Of a stretch of DNA of 64,000 bases, positions 17,180 through 27,868 are shown one piece after another. Position 1 is the stretch's first letter. Every line of letters starts with the position of its first letter. The stretch comes from Methylocystis sp. H62. GTDB taxonomy: Bacteria; Pseudomonadota; Alphaproteobacteria; Rhizobiales; Beijerinckiaceae. The notes under the pieces were generated by a model. The model did no database searches and was not told the origin of the DNA. It worked only from the letters and a program-made list of their open reading frames with translations. Made by a program: the position numbers and the translations under genes. The stretch is from contig NZ_JADNQZ010000055.1 in NCBI RefSeq assembly GCF_015709515.1, forward strand, positions 129,650-193,649. Direction: 5' to 3'.

Positions 17180-20100
17180 ATGGCGTCGGAGTCCCGGTTC
17201 CCCATCGTTGGCATTGGCGCTTCCGCCGGGGGGCTAAAGGCCCTGGAGCAATTCTTCGAAACGATTCCAGCCGATCTCGGCATGGCTTTTGTCATCATCA
17301 CCCATCTCGCGCCGGATCGAGAGAGCTTCCTCACGGACATTCTCGCGCGGCACACCAGCTTGACCGTCCATGTCGCGAGCGATGGCCAGAAGGTTGAGCC
17401 GAACAGCGTCTACGTTCTCCCGCCGAACGCCTCCCTGACGATAGACCGTGGGGCGCTTCGACTCCGGGAGATCGAGTCCAAACATCCAGAGCGCAGTCCC
17501 GTCGACGTGTTTTTCAGTTCACTCGCCCAGGATTGCGGCGACTATGCCGTCGGCATCGTGCTCTCGGGAAGCGGCAGCGACGGCGTTCTCGGTATCAAAG
17601 CGATCAAGGAGCAAGGCGGCCTTGTCCTTGCGCAGTCGAGCGATGGCACCAAGCCAAGTTTCAGCGGCATGCCGGACAGCGCCATTGCGAGCGGTCTCGT
17701 CGACTTTGCCGTGCCCGTTGAGGACATGGCTGCAAAGCTGTCGGAGAACAGGCAAAGCATTGGATTGGTCGATGCGCTCACGGGCAATGGCGCACCGGTA
17801 GGCGATCATCCCGACGCCAAGTCGATTGAAATGCTCTTCGCGGTCCTTCGGACTCAGATGGGGCACGATTTCAGCGGCTACAAAAAGCGGACGTTCATTC
17901 GACGCGTTCATCGTCGCATGCAGATCAATCATTGCGATACTCTGAAGGGCTACGTTGACCTCCTGCAGCGTGACCATGAGGAGCCGGCGCGGCTGTTCCG
18001 CGATCTCTTGATCAACGTGACGAGTTTTTTCCGCGACGCCGAAGCTTTCGACGCCTTCGAAAAAATTGTTATCCCGCATCTCTTCGAGCGACGCGGGGCC
18101 GCAGATACGGTGCGCGTCTGGGTCCCCGGCTGCTCAACCGGAGAGGAAGTCTATTCGATCGCGATTCTGCTCCGGGAGCATATGGACAAGTCGACCGGGT
18201 CGCCGCGCGTCACGGTCTTTGCGACCGACATCGATGAACGCGCGTTATCGGTAGCGCGCGCGGCGCGTTATCCGTCCGCGCTGATGAAAGGCGTGTCGCC
18301 CGAACGGCGAGAACGCTACTTCACCAATCATTCCGGCAGTTTCGTCGTCGCCAAAGCGGTGCGCGATCTTTGCGTGTTCTCGGTCCACAGCATATTGCGT
18401 GATCCGCCGTTCTCGCGCATGGACCTGATCTCCTGCCGCAACCTACTGATCTATTTCGGCGCAGAAGCACAGCGCGAGGCGTTGCCGACTCTCCATTACG
18501 CGCTGCGGCCGGGCGGCTTTCTGTTTCTCGGGAAAGCCGAAACGATCGGCCGCTTTTCAGAAATGTTTGCGCCAGTCGACAAGGCGAACTGCATCTTTCA
18601 GGCCCGCGACATGGGGACGCCGGCGCGGATGCCGGCGTTCATCAATGGACTGCGCCCGGCCCCGTTCCTTTCGCATCGGAATGACCACGCAGTGGCGGGA
18701 GGCGCCGGCGCGCGTCAATCGGCGGAGGCGCGCATCGCCGATCGCTTTGGACCGCCGCACGTCATCGTCAACGAAGATGGCGACATCCTCCATTACTCGG
18801 CCCGGACGGCAAAATATCTTGAAGCGCCCTATGGCGTGCCCTCGCGGCAATTGCTGACCTCGGCGCGCAAAGAATTGCGTCTCGATTTGCGCAGCGCGCT
18901 TCGGGAAGCGGTCGAAACGCGGCGGGTCGCCACGCGCGATGATATCGCCTTCGAAAGCGCAGGCGATCACGTCGAACATGTTTCGCTCACGATCGAGCCT
19001 TTGCCGGAAGGAACGGATGGACGCCCCTCGTTTCTCGTCGCGTTCCAAGAGAAAGACGTTTCGCGAGACAAGCCGGGCGCTTTAAGCAAAGTCGTTCAAC
19101 CGGAGACGCTCGCCGACACATCGCCGGTCGAAGCTGAATTGCGCGACACGCGCGAACGCTTGCAAGGAACCATAGAGGAATATGAAACGGCGCTCGAAGA
19201 GCTGAAATCGGCCAATGAGGAATTGGTTTCTCTGAACGAGGAGTTTCAGTCGAGCAATGAAGAGCTCGAATCCACAAAAGAGGAATTGCAGTCGCTGAAT
19301 GAGGAGTTGCAAACAGTCAACCAGGAATTATGGGCCAAGGTGGAGGATCTCGATCGCGCGAACAGCGACCTCACGAACCTCTTCGCCAGCACCAACGTCG
19401 CCACGATTTTTCTCGATCGTGATCTCGTGATCCGCAGCTTTACGCCCGCGGTCACGAACCTCTTCAACATTATTGCGACCGACAAAGGCCGTCCTTTGGG
19501 AGACCTCGCGAACAGGCTCGATTACCCGGAACTGCAAGACGACATAAAGAGCGTCCTGCAGACGGGAACGCTGGTCGAGCGACGGGTGAACCAGAACGTG
19601 GCCGGAACGCCGCATTTTTTATGCCGCTTGACAGCCTACCGGGACGCAGAAGGACAAATCGATGGCGTTGTGGCGACGTTCGTCGACGTCACCAGTTTAG
19701 CGAGATCAGAAGAGCGCCAAAGGACGTTGGTCGCCGAGCTCAATCATCGCGTTAAAAATATCATCACCGTTATCTTAGCCCTCGCCAAACAGACATTGGC
19801 TCGGACGCAGGGATCAGAAGCCCTTCTGACCAGACTTTACGCCTTGGCGAGGAGCCACGAGCTGCTTGCGCGGGAAAGTTACGGCGCCGTCGGGCTGGAA
19901 GAAGTGGTGCGCCAGGCGCTCGCGCCCTATTTCTCAGAGGGTAGCCAACGGCTGACGCTTTCAGGACCACCTATCATGCTGCCGCCCAAGGCTGCGATGA
20001 GTTTTGGGATGATCCTGGATGAACTGGCGACCAATGCGGTCAAATATGGCGCGCTATCGAACGGGTCGGGCCATGTCTCGGTCGACTGGTCTTCGATGGA

Positions 20101-20308
20101 GGCGCCGGATGATAAAGCGTCGACGCTGACCCTTAGGTGGCGCGAGGACGGCGGGCCTCGCGTGGCGGATTCAAAGAAAAGGGGTTTTGGTCTGACGCTC
20201 ATTGAACGCGAGGTGAGTTACGGGCTATCCGGCAGCGCAGCATATGATTTTGGCGAGACCGGATTTTCGGGAACGTTCATTTTCCCCTTGAAACAGAGGC
20301 CGGAATAG
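17180..20308 (+). CDS. CheB-CheR-PAS-HWE fusion: chemotaxis-type methylesterase/methyltransferase sensor kinase
   Basis: A 1042-residue cytosolic multidomain protein. CheB methylesterase is at about 7-190, with Ser in GIGASAGG, His in ITHLAP and Asp in SGSGSDGVLG. CheR methyltransferase is at about 215-480, with the SAM motif VWVPGCSTGEEVYSIA. A coiled coil of repeated 'EEL(Q/E)S.NEEL' heptads is at about 650-720, then a PAS domain (~725-850). The C-terminal HWE/HisKA_2 kinase has ELNHRVKNIITVILALAKQT and a G-box GFGLTLIEREV. Such proteins carry no membrane anchor and form signalling hubs, often in general stress or light response. A single-domain receiver follows 11 bp later and is the likely partner. 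Confidence 0.9.
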   Translation: MASESRFPIVGIGASAGGLKALEQFFETIPADLGMAFVIITHLAPDRESFLTDILARHTSLTVHVASDGQKVEPNSVYVLPPNASLTIDRGALRLREIESKHPERSPVDVFFSSLAQDCGDYAVGIVLSGSGSDGVLGIKAIKEQGGLVLAQSSDGTKPSFSGMPDSAIASGLVDFAVPVEDMAAKLSENRQSIGLVDALTGNGAPVGDHPDAKSIEMLFAVLRTQMGHDFSGYKKRTFIRRVHRRMQINHCDTLKGYVDLLQRDHEEPARLFRDLLINVTSFFRDAEAFDAFEKIVIPHLFERRGAADTVRVWVPGCSTGEEVYSIAILLREHMDKSTGSPRVTVFATDIDERALSVARAARYPSALMKGVSPERRERYFTNHSGSFVVAKAVRDLCVFSVHSILRDPPFSRMDLISCRNLLIYFGAEAQREALPTLHYALRPGGFLFLGKAETIGRFSEMFAPVDKANCIFQARDMGTPARMPAFINGLRPAPFLSHRNDHAVAGGAGARQSAEARIADRFGPPHVIVNEDGDILHYSARTAKYLEAPYGVPSRQLLTSARKELRLDLRSALREAVETRRVATRDDIAFESAGDHVEHVSLTIEPLPEGTDGRPSFLVAFQEKDVSRDKPGALSKVVQPETLADTSPVEAELRDTRERLQGTIEEYETALEELKSANEELVSLNEEFQSSNEELESTKEELQSLNEELQTVNQELWAKVEDLDRANSDLTNLFASTNVATIFLDRDLVIRSFTPAVTNLFNIIATDKGRPLGDLANRLDYPELQDDIKSVLQTGTLVERRVNQNVAGTPHFLCRLTAYRDAEGQIDGVVATFVDVTSLARSEERQRTLVAELNHRVKNIITVILALAKQTLARTQGSEALLTRLYALARSHELLARESYGAVGLEEVVRQALAPYFSEGSQRLTLSGPPIMLPPKAAMSFGMILDELATNAVKYGALSNGSGHVSVDWSSMEAPDDKASTLTLRWREDGGPRVADSKKRGFGLTLIEREVSYGLSGSAAYDFGETGFSGTFIFPLKQRPE

Positions 20309-20319
20309 CGTGGGAGACC

Positions 20320-20694
20320 ATGGCGAGTTCAACGATAGCAGGAAAGCGCGTCCTCATCGTCGAGGATGAATCCATCATCGCGATGATGCTTGAATGCGAA
20401 TTGAACGACAGCGGTTGTGAAGTCATCGGCCCCACGCCCTCGGTTGAAGCGGCATTGCGGCTGATCGACAAGGAGCGTCTGGACTGCGCCCTGCTCGATT
20501 ACCGTCTTGTCGACGAGACCAGCGGAAGAATTGCTTCCGTGCTGGCTGAGCGAAATATCCCTTTTTTGCTGATGACGGGACATTGCGCGAGCGATCTGCC
20601 GGCCGAATTGCGCGACAAGACTCTCCTGCAGAAGCCGGTGACGGGCAAAGCTCTTCGCGCCGCTCTCGAAGCGATTTTGGATATTGCCGCGTGA
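20320..20694 (+). CDS. Single-domain response regulator
   Basis: A 124-residue receiver domain without an output domain. Acidic residues are in VLIVEDESIIAMM, the phospho-acceptor Asp in CALLDYRLVD (about residue 58), Thr in LLMTGH and Lys in LLQKPV. It is encoded 11 bp after the CheB-CheR-HWE kinase and is probably phosphorylated by it. Proteins of this type accompany HWE kinases widely in rhizobia. What it controls is not shown by the sequence. Confidence 0.88.
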   Translation: MASSTIAGKRVLIVEDESIIAMMLECELNDSGCEVIGPTPSVEAALRLIDKERLDCALLDYRLVDETSGRIASVLAERNIPFLLMTGHCASDLPAELRDKTLLQKPVTGKALRAALEAILDIAA

Positions 20695-20954
20695 AACGCC
20701 GTCGCGCCATTGCGGTGCAGCGAAGCTTGAGCAATTTTTCGCCACGATGTTGCCCTAGCCTCTGAATTGGTGGGGAATTCGGGCGGTAGCGACCGCTGTG
20801 GGGCAAAGCGCGCGTAACTGCGTATTCCGCATAGGATTTTCGCCCGCCTCGCGCCACCCGGCGCAAAGGCGCCTTCCAGTCGAAAGGCCGGAAGCTTGTT
20901 AGTGTCAGGGCGACGTCGATTCAGGCGCGCTTAAAGCGGGACGGGAAGCAGCTA

Positions 20955-22517
20955 TTGACGACGCCTCGTTCCAGCGCGCGCCTGATTTCCGCTCCGCTAT
21001 CGACCGCTCTTGGCCTCGTGGCCTTTTTTCTGGCGACGCTCGCGCCGAAAATGACCGAAACCGCGGTCGCCAATGGCGACACAAGAACCATTCATCTCTA
21101 CCACGCCCATACGCATGAATCGATTTCGGCGACCTATCTCGTCAACGGGCAATATGACGCCCAAGTCCTTCAGCAGTTGAACTGGTTCCTGCGCGACTGG
21201 CGTCGCGACGAGCCGACCAATATGGACCCACGGCTCTTCGATGTCGTGTGGGAGGCCTATCGCCATGCGGGCGCCGGCGATCAGGTCGTGCATGTCGTCT
21301 CCGCCTATCGCTCTCCAGAGACGAACGCCATGCTGCGCGCCCGTTCGCGCGCCGTCGCCAAATATTCCCAGCACATGCTCGGCAAGGCGATGGACACCAC
21401 CATGCCAGGAATGCCGATGTCGCAAATTCGTGAAATCGGCATGCGCATGCAGCGCGGCGGAGTCGGCTATTATCCGACGGCGGGCACGCCTTTCGTCCAT
21501 CTCGACGTCGGCAATGTGCGCGCTTGGCCACGCATGAACTACGACGAGCTCGTGCGGCTTTTCCCCGACGGTAAGACCGTGCATTTGCCGAGCAATGGAC
21601 AGCCGCTGGCGCGCTATGAAGAGGCGCGCGCCGAGATCGAGGCGCGCGGCGACGGCGCTTATGTCGTCGCGCCTCGCCGCACGTTTGGCGGCTTCTTCGC
21701 CATGCTGTTTGGCGGCGGCGCCGGGGGCGGCGAAGAAGACGACGCGGAGGTCACGGCGCCGGCGCCGAGCACCCGTAAGCAGTGGGCTTCGCTCGCGCCG
21801 CGGCGAGCGCGCGGAACAAGCGGCGAGGCGGAAGAGCAAAGCGCGGCTGCCGCCACGACGGACGCCTCTCGCTACGGCGCGAAAGAGCTTTCGCGGGCCG
21901 AGTCCGATTTGCCGCGTGGCGAGACGACCATGTCCGCGCCGGGGGCCGAATCGCCCGAGCAAGAGCCGCCCGCCGCGAAGCTCCCAACGGTTCGAGCGCC
22001 GCTGCCGCCCCAGCGTCCGGCCTCGCTCGTCGCCCGCGCAGATGGGCGGACGGCGCATGACAGGTCAGCCGAACTGCAAAGTGCGGTCGATTTTCAGGAC
22101 GCCGACGGCGCTGAACGCCGTTCGGGCGCAATGCCCGCAGCCGATGCGCCGCCGCGCCGTTCAAAGCTCGCGTCCGCGCCCCTGCCCCCCACTCGGCCGG
22201 GGATTCCCCATGCGAAGGCGACAAGCGCAATCGCGCGGCTGGTCGACTCGCCCAAGAATGAGACGAAAAAGTCGAGAGCGGCGGCTCGGCACGAATCGCT
22301 CGCCTATGCGCCTGAGCCGCCGCAGGGCGCTGAGCCTTCCGACGCCGCCCTAGCGGAAAAAAATGCGAACGCGGTCCCCGATGAAGCGACTGCTCGCGGC
22401 GCAACCCCACTCCTCGGCTCATCGACCGGCCTTCGAGCGGCCGCCCGCTCGCGCGGACGCAGTCACTTGAAACAGGATGTCTCGGCCGGACAGGATGTGG
22501 AGACCCGCGCGCGGTGA
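20955..22517 (+). CDS. DUF882 (peptidase M15-like) exported cell-wall protein with long disordered tail
   Basis: A 520-residue protein with an N-terminal membrane/signal segment (STALGLVAFFLATLAP, about residues 17-32). Residues ~45-200 form a DUF882/M15A_3 domain related to MepK and YcbK murein endopeptidases, with zinc-site features HVVSAYRSPETNAML, SQHMLGKAMD and FVHLDVGNVRAWPR. The remaining ~300 residues are Pro/Ala/Arg-rich, low in complexity and probably disordered. It should trim peptidoglycan cross-links in the periplasm. The start is TTG 20955. The extended tail is unusual relative to the compact enzymes of the family. Confidence 0.82.
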   Translation: MTTPRSSARLISAPLSTALGLVAFFLATLAPKMTETAVANGDTRTIHLYHAHTHESISATYLVNGQYDAQVLQQLNWFLRDWRRDEPTNMDPRLFDVVWEAYRHAGAGDQVVHVVSAYRSPETNAMLRARSRAVAKYSQHMLGKAMDTTMPGMPMSQIREIGMRMQRGGVGYYPTAGTPFVHLDVGNVRAWPRMNYDELVRLFPDGKTVHLPSNGQPLARYEEARAEIEARGDGAYVVAPRRTFGGFFAMLFGGGAGGGEEDDAEVTAPAPSTRKQWASLAPRRARGTSGEAEEQSAAAATTDASRYGAKELSRAESDLPRGETTMSAPGAESPEQEPPAAKLPTVRAPLPPQRPASLVARADGRTAHDRSAELQSAVDFQDADGAERRSGAMPAADAPPRRSKLASAPLPPTRPGIPHAKATSAIARLVDSPKNETKKSRAAARHESLAYAPEPPQGAEPSDAALAEKNANAVPDEATARGATPLLGSSTGLRAAARSRGRSHLKQDVSAGQDVETRAR

Positions 22518-22933
22518 GACGGGCACATGGGAGCAGCTTTTTTCAAAGCTTTTTAGAATCGCGCTGGACGAGCCGCTGTCGCACGCACCAGATTGTATAG
22601 ATCACGCTTGACGTTAAAAACTCAGGGCAAAAGAGCAACGGCGTTTATCGCCGCAGCGCCGATAAGGATTGCCGCGCGCGCTGCAAAGTAAAGCGTGCCG
22701 GCGATGGCGAGTATTTTAATAAAGCCAAAAGCGTCAGGGTCGAACATGGCTTCGCGTCCACTGGAACAAGCCTGAACCTCTCCGGGAGAATCAGTCTTCA
22801 GACAGTCTAACCCCTAACTTGCAAAGAATGTTCCTACGGTCGCGCCCAAGCGCCAGGGGCCGGGAGCCCGCCGTCCCAGCTTGCGCCGCAAGCAAACTGC
22901 CGCCTGGATCGGCGGCGCGCGTTCAGAGAAGCG
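22518..22933. other. Intergenic region with one possible tiny gene
   Basis: A 416-bp region between the DUF882 gene and mdh, downstream of both. The only coding candidate is the minus-strand 41-codon frame listed at 22622-22747. A short GC-rich inverted repeat (GCCGCC...GGCGGC near 22902-22917) follows the mdh stop on the minus strand but lacks a T-run, so it is not called a terminator. Confidence 0.4.
22622..22747 (-). CDS. Possible 41-residue membrane peptide
   Basis: On the minus strand ATG 22747 opens a 41-codon frame (MFDPDAFGFIKILAIAGTLY...) ending TGA at 22622. The peptide has a single hydrophobic helix (about residues 8-37) and a short polar N-terminus, so it could sit in the inner membrane. 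No good Shine-Dalgarno sequence is visible. It lies in an otherwise empty gap downstream of mdh on the same strand. It may be real or a chance frame. Confidence 0.35.
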   Translation of the reverse strand: MFDPDAFGFIKILAIAGTLYFAARAAILIGAAAINAVALLP

Positions 22934-24082
<1,149 letters not shown>

Positions 24083-24137
24083 TTACCTGCGAAGCTCGAG
24101 GGGAGCGCGTGCGCGCCGCTTGGCGAAAGGCCGACAT

Positions 24138-24689
24138 ATGAAAAGCGAGTTTTTGTTGAAACGCCTGTGCGCCGCCGCGATTGCGGCAGGCGCTTGTTTC
24201 GTTGGCCCGGCCGCGGCGCAGCCGGCGGACCCGGACGAATCCGAGCTTCTGGGGCATTTCGAGAAGGTCGACGTCTGGCATGCTCCGGTCGACTATAGCG
24301 TCCGCTACAACAATCAGGACGTGATCGTCACCCGCGAGATGGTGGCCCAGCCCGCCCCTCAGGGGGAGCTCTGCTATATCCGCTTCGATCTCATTAAGGG
24401 CGAGGGCGATTACGGCTACGGCTTCAAGCCGGGAGCGCCGCGCGACGCGCATTGGGGCTTCAATGTGCTGAAAAGAGGCACGGTTGTCGACCAATTGGCC
24501 TCGCAGCTCAAGATGCACGTCATTTATTTTTACACGCAAGGGCCGAAGACCGAGGCGGCCAAGTCCGTTTGCGCGCGCAAACAGGCCGCGCCTACGCCCG
24601 CCGCGGGCAACGCCCACAAGGGCCCGTGGGCCGATCTCGTGACGAAAGCACGTCTGATCCACGGATGGCCGGCGGCGCGCTCGCCCTGA
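24138..24689 (+). CDS. Secreted protein of unknown function
   Basis: A 183-residue protein with a clear signal peptide (MKSEFLLKRLCAAAIAAGAC..., cleavage near PAAAQP). The mature part has ELLGHFEKVDVWHAPVDYSV, an aromatic 'GDYGYGFKPGAPRDAHWGF' stretch and two Cys that could pair. The start ATG 24138 follows GAAAGG and yields the export signal, while the frame extends far upstream without coding features. No family is recognised. A tRNA-Lys gene follows about 120 bp downstream. Confidence 0.7.
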   Translation: MKSEFLLKRLCAAAIAAGACFVGPAAAQPADPDESELLGHFEKVDVWHAPVDYSVRYNNQDVIVTREMVAQPAPQGELCYIRFDLIKGEGDYGYGFKPGAPRDAHWGFNVLKRGTVVDQLASQLKMHVIYFYTQGPKTEAAKSVCARKQAAPTPAAGNAHKGPWADLVTKARLIHGWPAARSP

Positions 24690-24812
24690 TCCGGCGCAGG
24701 AAAATGCCGGCGAAAATGCGGGCGGCCGCGCGTAACGCTGGACAGCGGCGAGCGGGTTTGATATTCGCACCGCTCGTTCGAAGCAGCGTCGCGCTCGCGG
24801 CGCTCGACGAAC

Positions 24813-24888
<76 letters not shown>

Positions 24889-25237
24889 CTTACCTCTCGA
24901 TCGGCGAAGGCTTGCTGGCGCGCTCGCGCACAGTGGCGACTCCCGCCCTATGATCGAGGCGCTGCTGAAACGCCCATATTGGCGCGGGAGCCGCAGATGA
25001 TCTTGCGGGACACCATTAGGCGGCGCCGCGCCAAGGACAGAGTCGCCAAGGACACCTCCTCAGGCGCAAGCAACTGTTTGCGCGCACTTGACTGCGTCAC
25101 CGGCCGATCATCAAAAATTGCTCTAAGGTTTTCAAATTCGCACAACCGGCTCGAGGCGGAGCGCGTGACCAAGAGTCTAACTCTTTCTCTAACGCGCGCG
25201 GTTGCTTAATATCCTGGTCTAGCAGAGCGGGTCCGAG
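24889..25237. other. Intergenic region after tRNA-Lys
   Basis: A 349-bp stretch with no gene I can support. Open frames here lack ribosome sites and recognisable features. It should carry the promoter for the AI-2E-family gene at 25238. No integrase, att repeat or other sign of an island at the tRNA is seen. Confidence 0.4.
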
Positions 25238-26272
25238 ATGAAGATCAATTTTCTGACTAAGAGCATCGATCAGAACGACTTCGCCTCTCGAGCAGCCGTG
25301 GTGGCTATGATCGCGGCGACGACCGCGGCCGTCGCATTCGTCCTTTGGCAGCTGACGGATCTTCTCCCGGCGGTTTTCGCGACGATTCTCATCGCGCTCG
25401 CCTGGCGTGGCGTCGCCGGGCGGGTCTCCAAGCTTCTCGGCCTGTCGCAGGGCGTGTCGCTCGCGCTGGTCGCGCTCGGCTCGCTCGTTGCGATCGTCGT
25501 GGCTTTGATGCTGTTCGGCGGTCAACTCGTGCGTCAATATGACGAGGTCGCTCTCGACATTCCCGCGGCGATCGCCATGCTCGAGCGCTTGGTGGAAGAG
25601 CACCCGTGGGGCCGTTTCATCGAAAAATTCGTGGTGCATGCCGACTTTTCGAAAATGACGACCCCGGTCGCCCAACACTTCGGCGCGCTCCTTGGTTCTG
25701 TCGGCAGTGGCCTCGGCTATGGTATTTTCACGATCATAGGCGCCGCATATCTTGCCGCCGATCCAGGGAGGTACGCCGCTGGCGCACTCGCCTTGACGCC
25801 TGCGTCGCGGCGCACCGACATGGCGCTGTTTTTGGACCGGTCAGGCGCCGTCTTGCGGCAGTGGCTTTTCATCCAACTCTATGTCGTCGCCATGAACGCG
25901 CTTTTCGCGGGGGCGGCTCTCTGGGCCTTTGGCGTTCCAGCGCCGCTGGCGCTCGCGACAATCAGCGGCGCACTGGCGTTCGTTCCCTATTTCGGCTCGA
26001 TCATCGCGATGATTATCGGGGTGCTGGTCGCGTTGCCGCACGGACTGGACAATGCGGCTCTTGCGGCGCTTGCGATCGGCTCCGCGAGTTTCATCGAAGG
26101 CTATTTGATCACGCCCTATCTACAGAGCCGTTCACTTATGGTGCCGCCGGTCGTGCTGCTATTCTGCATGCTTGCCTTCGCCTCGCTCTTCGGGACGATG
26201 GGCGTGGTGTTGGCGGTGCCCGCGACGGTCGTTCTGTCCGTCGCCTATGGCGTCTTCGCCGAAAATCGATAG
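25238..26272 (+). CDS. AI-2E-family (PerM/UPF0118) membrane permease
   Basis: A 344-residue polytopic membrane protein with about 8 hydrophobic segments. The typical pattern is an N-terminal pair of helices (MIAATTAAVAFVLWQL; LPAVFATILIALAW), an amphipathic middle (~100-165) and a C-terminal conserved block with GALAFVPYFGSIIAMIIGVL, EGYLITPYLQSRS and GTMGVVLAVPATVVL. The family includes TqsA and sodium/proton antiporter-like members, so the substrate is open. A second member of the family lies at 31945-32991 on the other strand; the two differ clearly in sequence. Confidence 0.85.
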   Translation: MKINFLTKSIDQNDFASRAAVVAMIAATTAAVAFVLWQLTDLLPAVFATILIALAWRGVAGRVSKLLGLSQGVSLALVALGSLVAIVVALMLFGGQLVRQYDEVALDIPAAIAMLERLVEEHPWGRFIEKFVVHADFSKMTTPVAQHFGALLGSVGSGLGYGIFTIIGAAYLAADPGRYAAGALALTPASRRTDMALFLDRSGAVLRQWLFIQLYVVAMNALFAGAALWAFGVPAPLALATISGALAFVPYFGSIIAMIIGVLVALPHGLDNAALAALAIGSASFIEGYLITPYLQSRSLMVPPVVLLFCMLAFASLFGTMGVVLAVPATVVLSVAYGVFAENR

Positions 26273-26326
26273 GAGTAGCGCGCGCCGCTCTTTATTCAAA
26301 GCGACACGCGTTACTGAGCTAAACAG

Positions 26327-26596
26327 CTATTGTTTAACCTCAGGAGCTGTCTGCGTGGGACCAGTGCGTCGCACACGGGCGACGCGCCTATGACGGCGTG
26401 ACCCTCTCGTTGAACTTCGGGGCCGTGACACACGCGGCTGGTGATGGAAGGTCGTAAATTGCCGCTCGTTTGACTCCAGCGCCTCCGCATCGGAGGACGC
26501 CATCGTCGCCGCCGGGATCACAGCGGCTGCCGAAAACAGCGCTAAGATGAAGGAGCGGCGCGACAGTTTCCTGTCTTCTAAAATCTCGACATCCAT
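26327..26596 (-). CDS. Small twin-arginine signal protein, Arg-rich
   Basis: An 89-residue protein. Residues 9-40 form a Tat-type signal: LSRRSFILALFSAAAVIPAA, with the SRRSF motif and a hydrophobic core. The mature part is short, basic and His/Arg-rich. The ATG at 26596 is preceded on the minus strand by GGGAGG with an ideal gap, which supports a real gene. Similar small Tat-signal proteins occur in Bradyrhizobium and methylotrophs, with no known function. Composition of the tail is odd for an exported protein. Confidence 0.65.
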   Translation of the reverse strand: MDVEILEDRKLSRRSFILALFSAAAVIPAATMASSDAEALESNERQFTTFHHQPRVSRPRSSTRGSRRHRRVARVRRTGPTQTAPEVKQ

Positions 26597-26769
26597 TTTT
26601 TTATCCTCCCAAAAGCTTTCTTCTGAGATTTACAATCCTGATCAGAATCACGAGACCCGTCAAGCGGACGACACCCTGAAACATGTCTTTGTGGTGTGCG
26701 CTCTGCCGCGAGCGGTCGCGGACCTGAAAGCCTGGCTCCACAAGAGCAATCGTCAAAGCATGAGTCCTG

Positions 26770-27459
26770 TCACGGACATTGCCGCGCGCCGACATCGCCG
26801 GTTGAGAGATTGTTCAGGCAATGCCTTATGTTGGCCAACGCCGCCGCCCGCCACATTTTTATGGTCTCCGGTCGCCGGAATAGCTTGTCCTCATGCGACA
26901 GAAGATTCCTGAGAAAGGCCGCCTGCCCCGCGTTAAAAACCTCCTCGGGAATCCAACTGAATTCAAAGCGTATGTCTTGAAAATTTGCAGCGAACTGCTC
27001 CCATGGCAGGGCAAGCGTACTGAGGTCCAGATCGACGAACAGGTCCAGATCTCGCGAGAACCCCGCATAGCGTTCTTTGCTGGCCTTGGCTTCAAGGTGA
27101 TTGGTCGTCGCCATAATCATTTCGCGAACAGCCTCGACGTCAGCTGAATTCATGAGCGTATAGCTTTGAAACAGATCAGCGCTGTCTTGAACGTTTAAGA
27201 AATCCGCCCGTCGGGATTCGCCTGCGCCGCGCGTTCGATAGACGACGTCGTGCCAGAAAATAGCTGTCGCGATTAGCTCGGGCCGCGCTGCGAGCGCCGC
27301 CAGTTCATCGAACGCTTGCAAGAGGTCGCTGATATGGCGCCAACTATGATAGGCGCGCCCGAGATCGCCATAGGCGGCGTCCAGCGCTTCCCAGGCTCCA
27401 GCCCGGTGGCTCGCTTCGAGGGGGAGCCAATAGCGACTTTTGATCTTAGGTGCGTTCAT
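26770..27459 (-). CDS. Predicted metal-dependent HD-type phosphohydrolase (COG4339)
   Basis: A 229-residue cytosolic protein beginning MNAPKIKSRYWLPLEASHRA. Metal-site features are YHSWRHISDLLQAFDEL (His), AIFWHDVVYRTRG (HD) and a later Asp region DLDLFVDLDLSTLALPW, matching the COG4339 family of predicted HD-superfamily hydrolases. The start ATG 27459 is preferred because upstream codons have no conserved features. The ligand is not known. It is monocistronic, with its promoter probably in the 27460-27868 gap. Confidence 0.8.
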   Translation of the reverse strand: MNAPKIKSRYWLPLEASHRAGAWEALDAAYGDLGRAYHSWRHISDLLQAFDELAALAARPELIATAIFWHDVVYRTRGAGESRRADFLNVQDSADLFQSYTLMNSADVEAVREMIMATTNHLEAKASKERYAGFSRDLDLFVDLDLSTLALPWEQFAANFQDIRFEFSWIPEEVFNAGQAAFLRNLLSHEDKLFRRPETIKMWRAAALANIRHCLNNLSTGDVGARQCP

Positions 27460-27868
27460 GTGATAGCTGCGGCGGTTCTGACTGGTGAAAACATGGATGA
27501 TTATTTCGTAGCCGGAGGGGGAAGGCGATAGCCTTTTTAGAGCCGCAACCGCGCTCTGCCGCCTTCCGCATTTTTTATAGCGACACGACGGCTCGCATGA
27601 TCTCAAAAAGCGCTCGACGAGATTGCGCGTCTAATCGCCACATGAACGACGCGTGCGGCGCCGCGAAGCGCACCGGCCTCAGAACGTTACGTGCGCCAAT
27701 TACCTGAAAAGACATGCGTCGTTCGTCTTGCCGCGCCGTTCGCGAGAGCGGCGCGGAGGATCGAGAGAAAGCGTTTGCATGCAGGAAGCTTGACTTTCCC
27801 GTTGTATCGACAAGTATTGAAAATCTTGAAGGGTAAGCAGTTTGCTTAAAAAAGGGGGAGTTTCCTCA
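27460..27868. other. Intergenic region between divergent genes
   Basis: A 409-bp gap between the minus-strand HD hydrolase and a plus-strand small secreted protein. It contains a GC-rich inverted repeat (CCGCGCC...GGCGCGG, about 27731-27756) of unknown role and a TTGACT at about 27790 that could be the -35 of the small gene. No further gene is seen. Confidence 0.4.
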
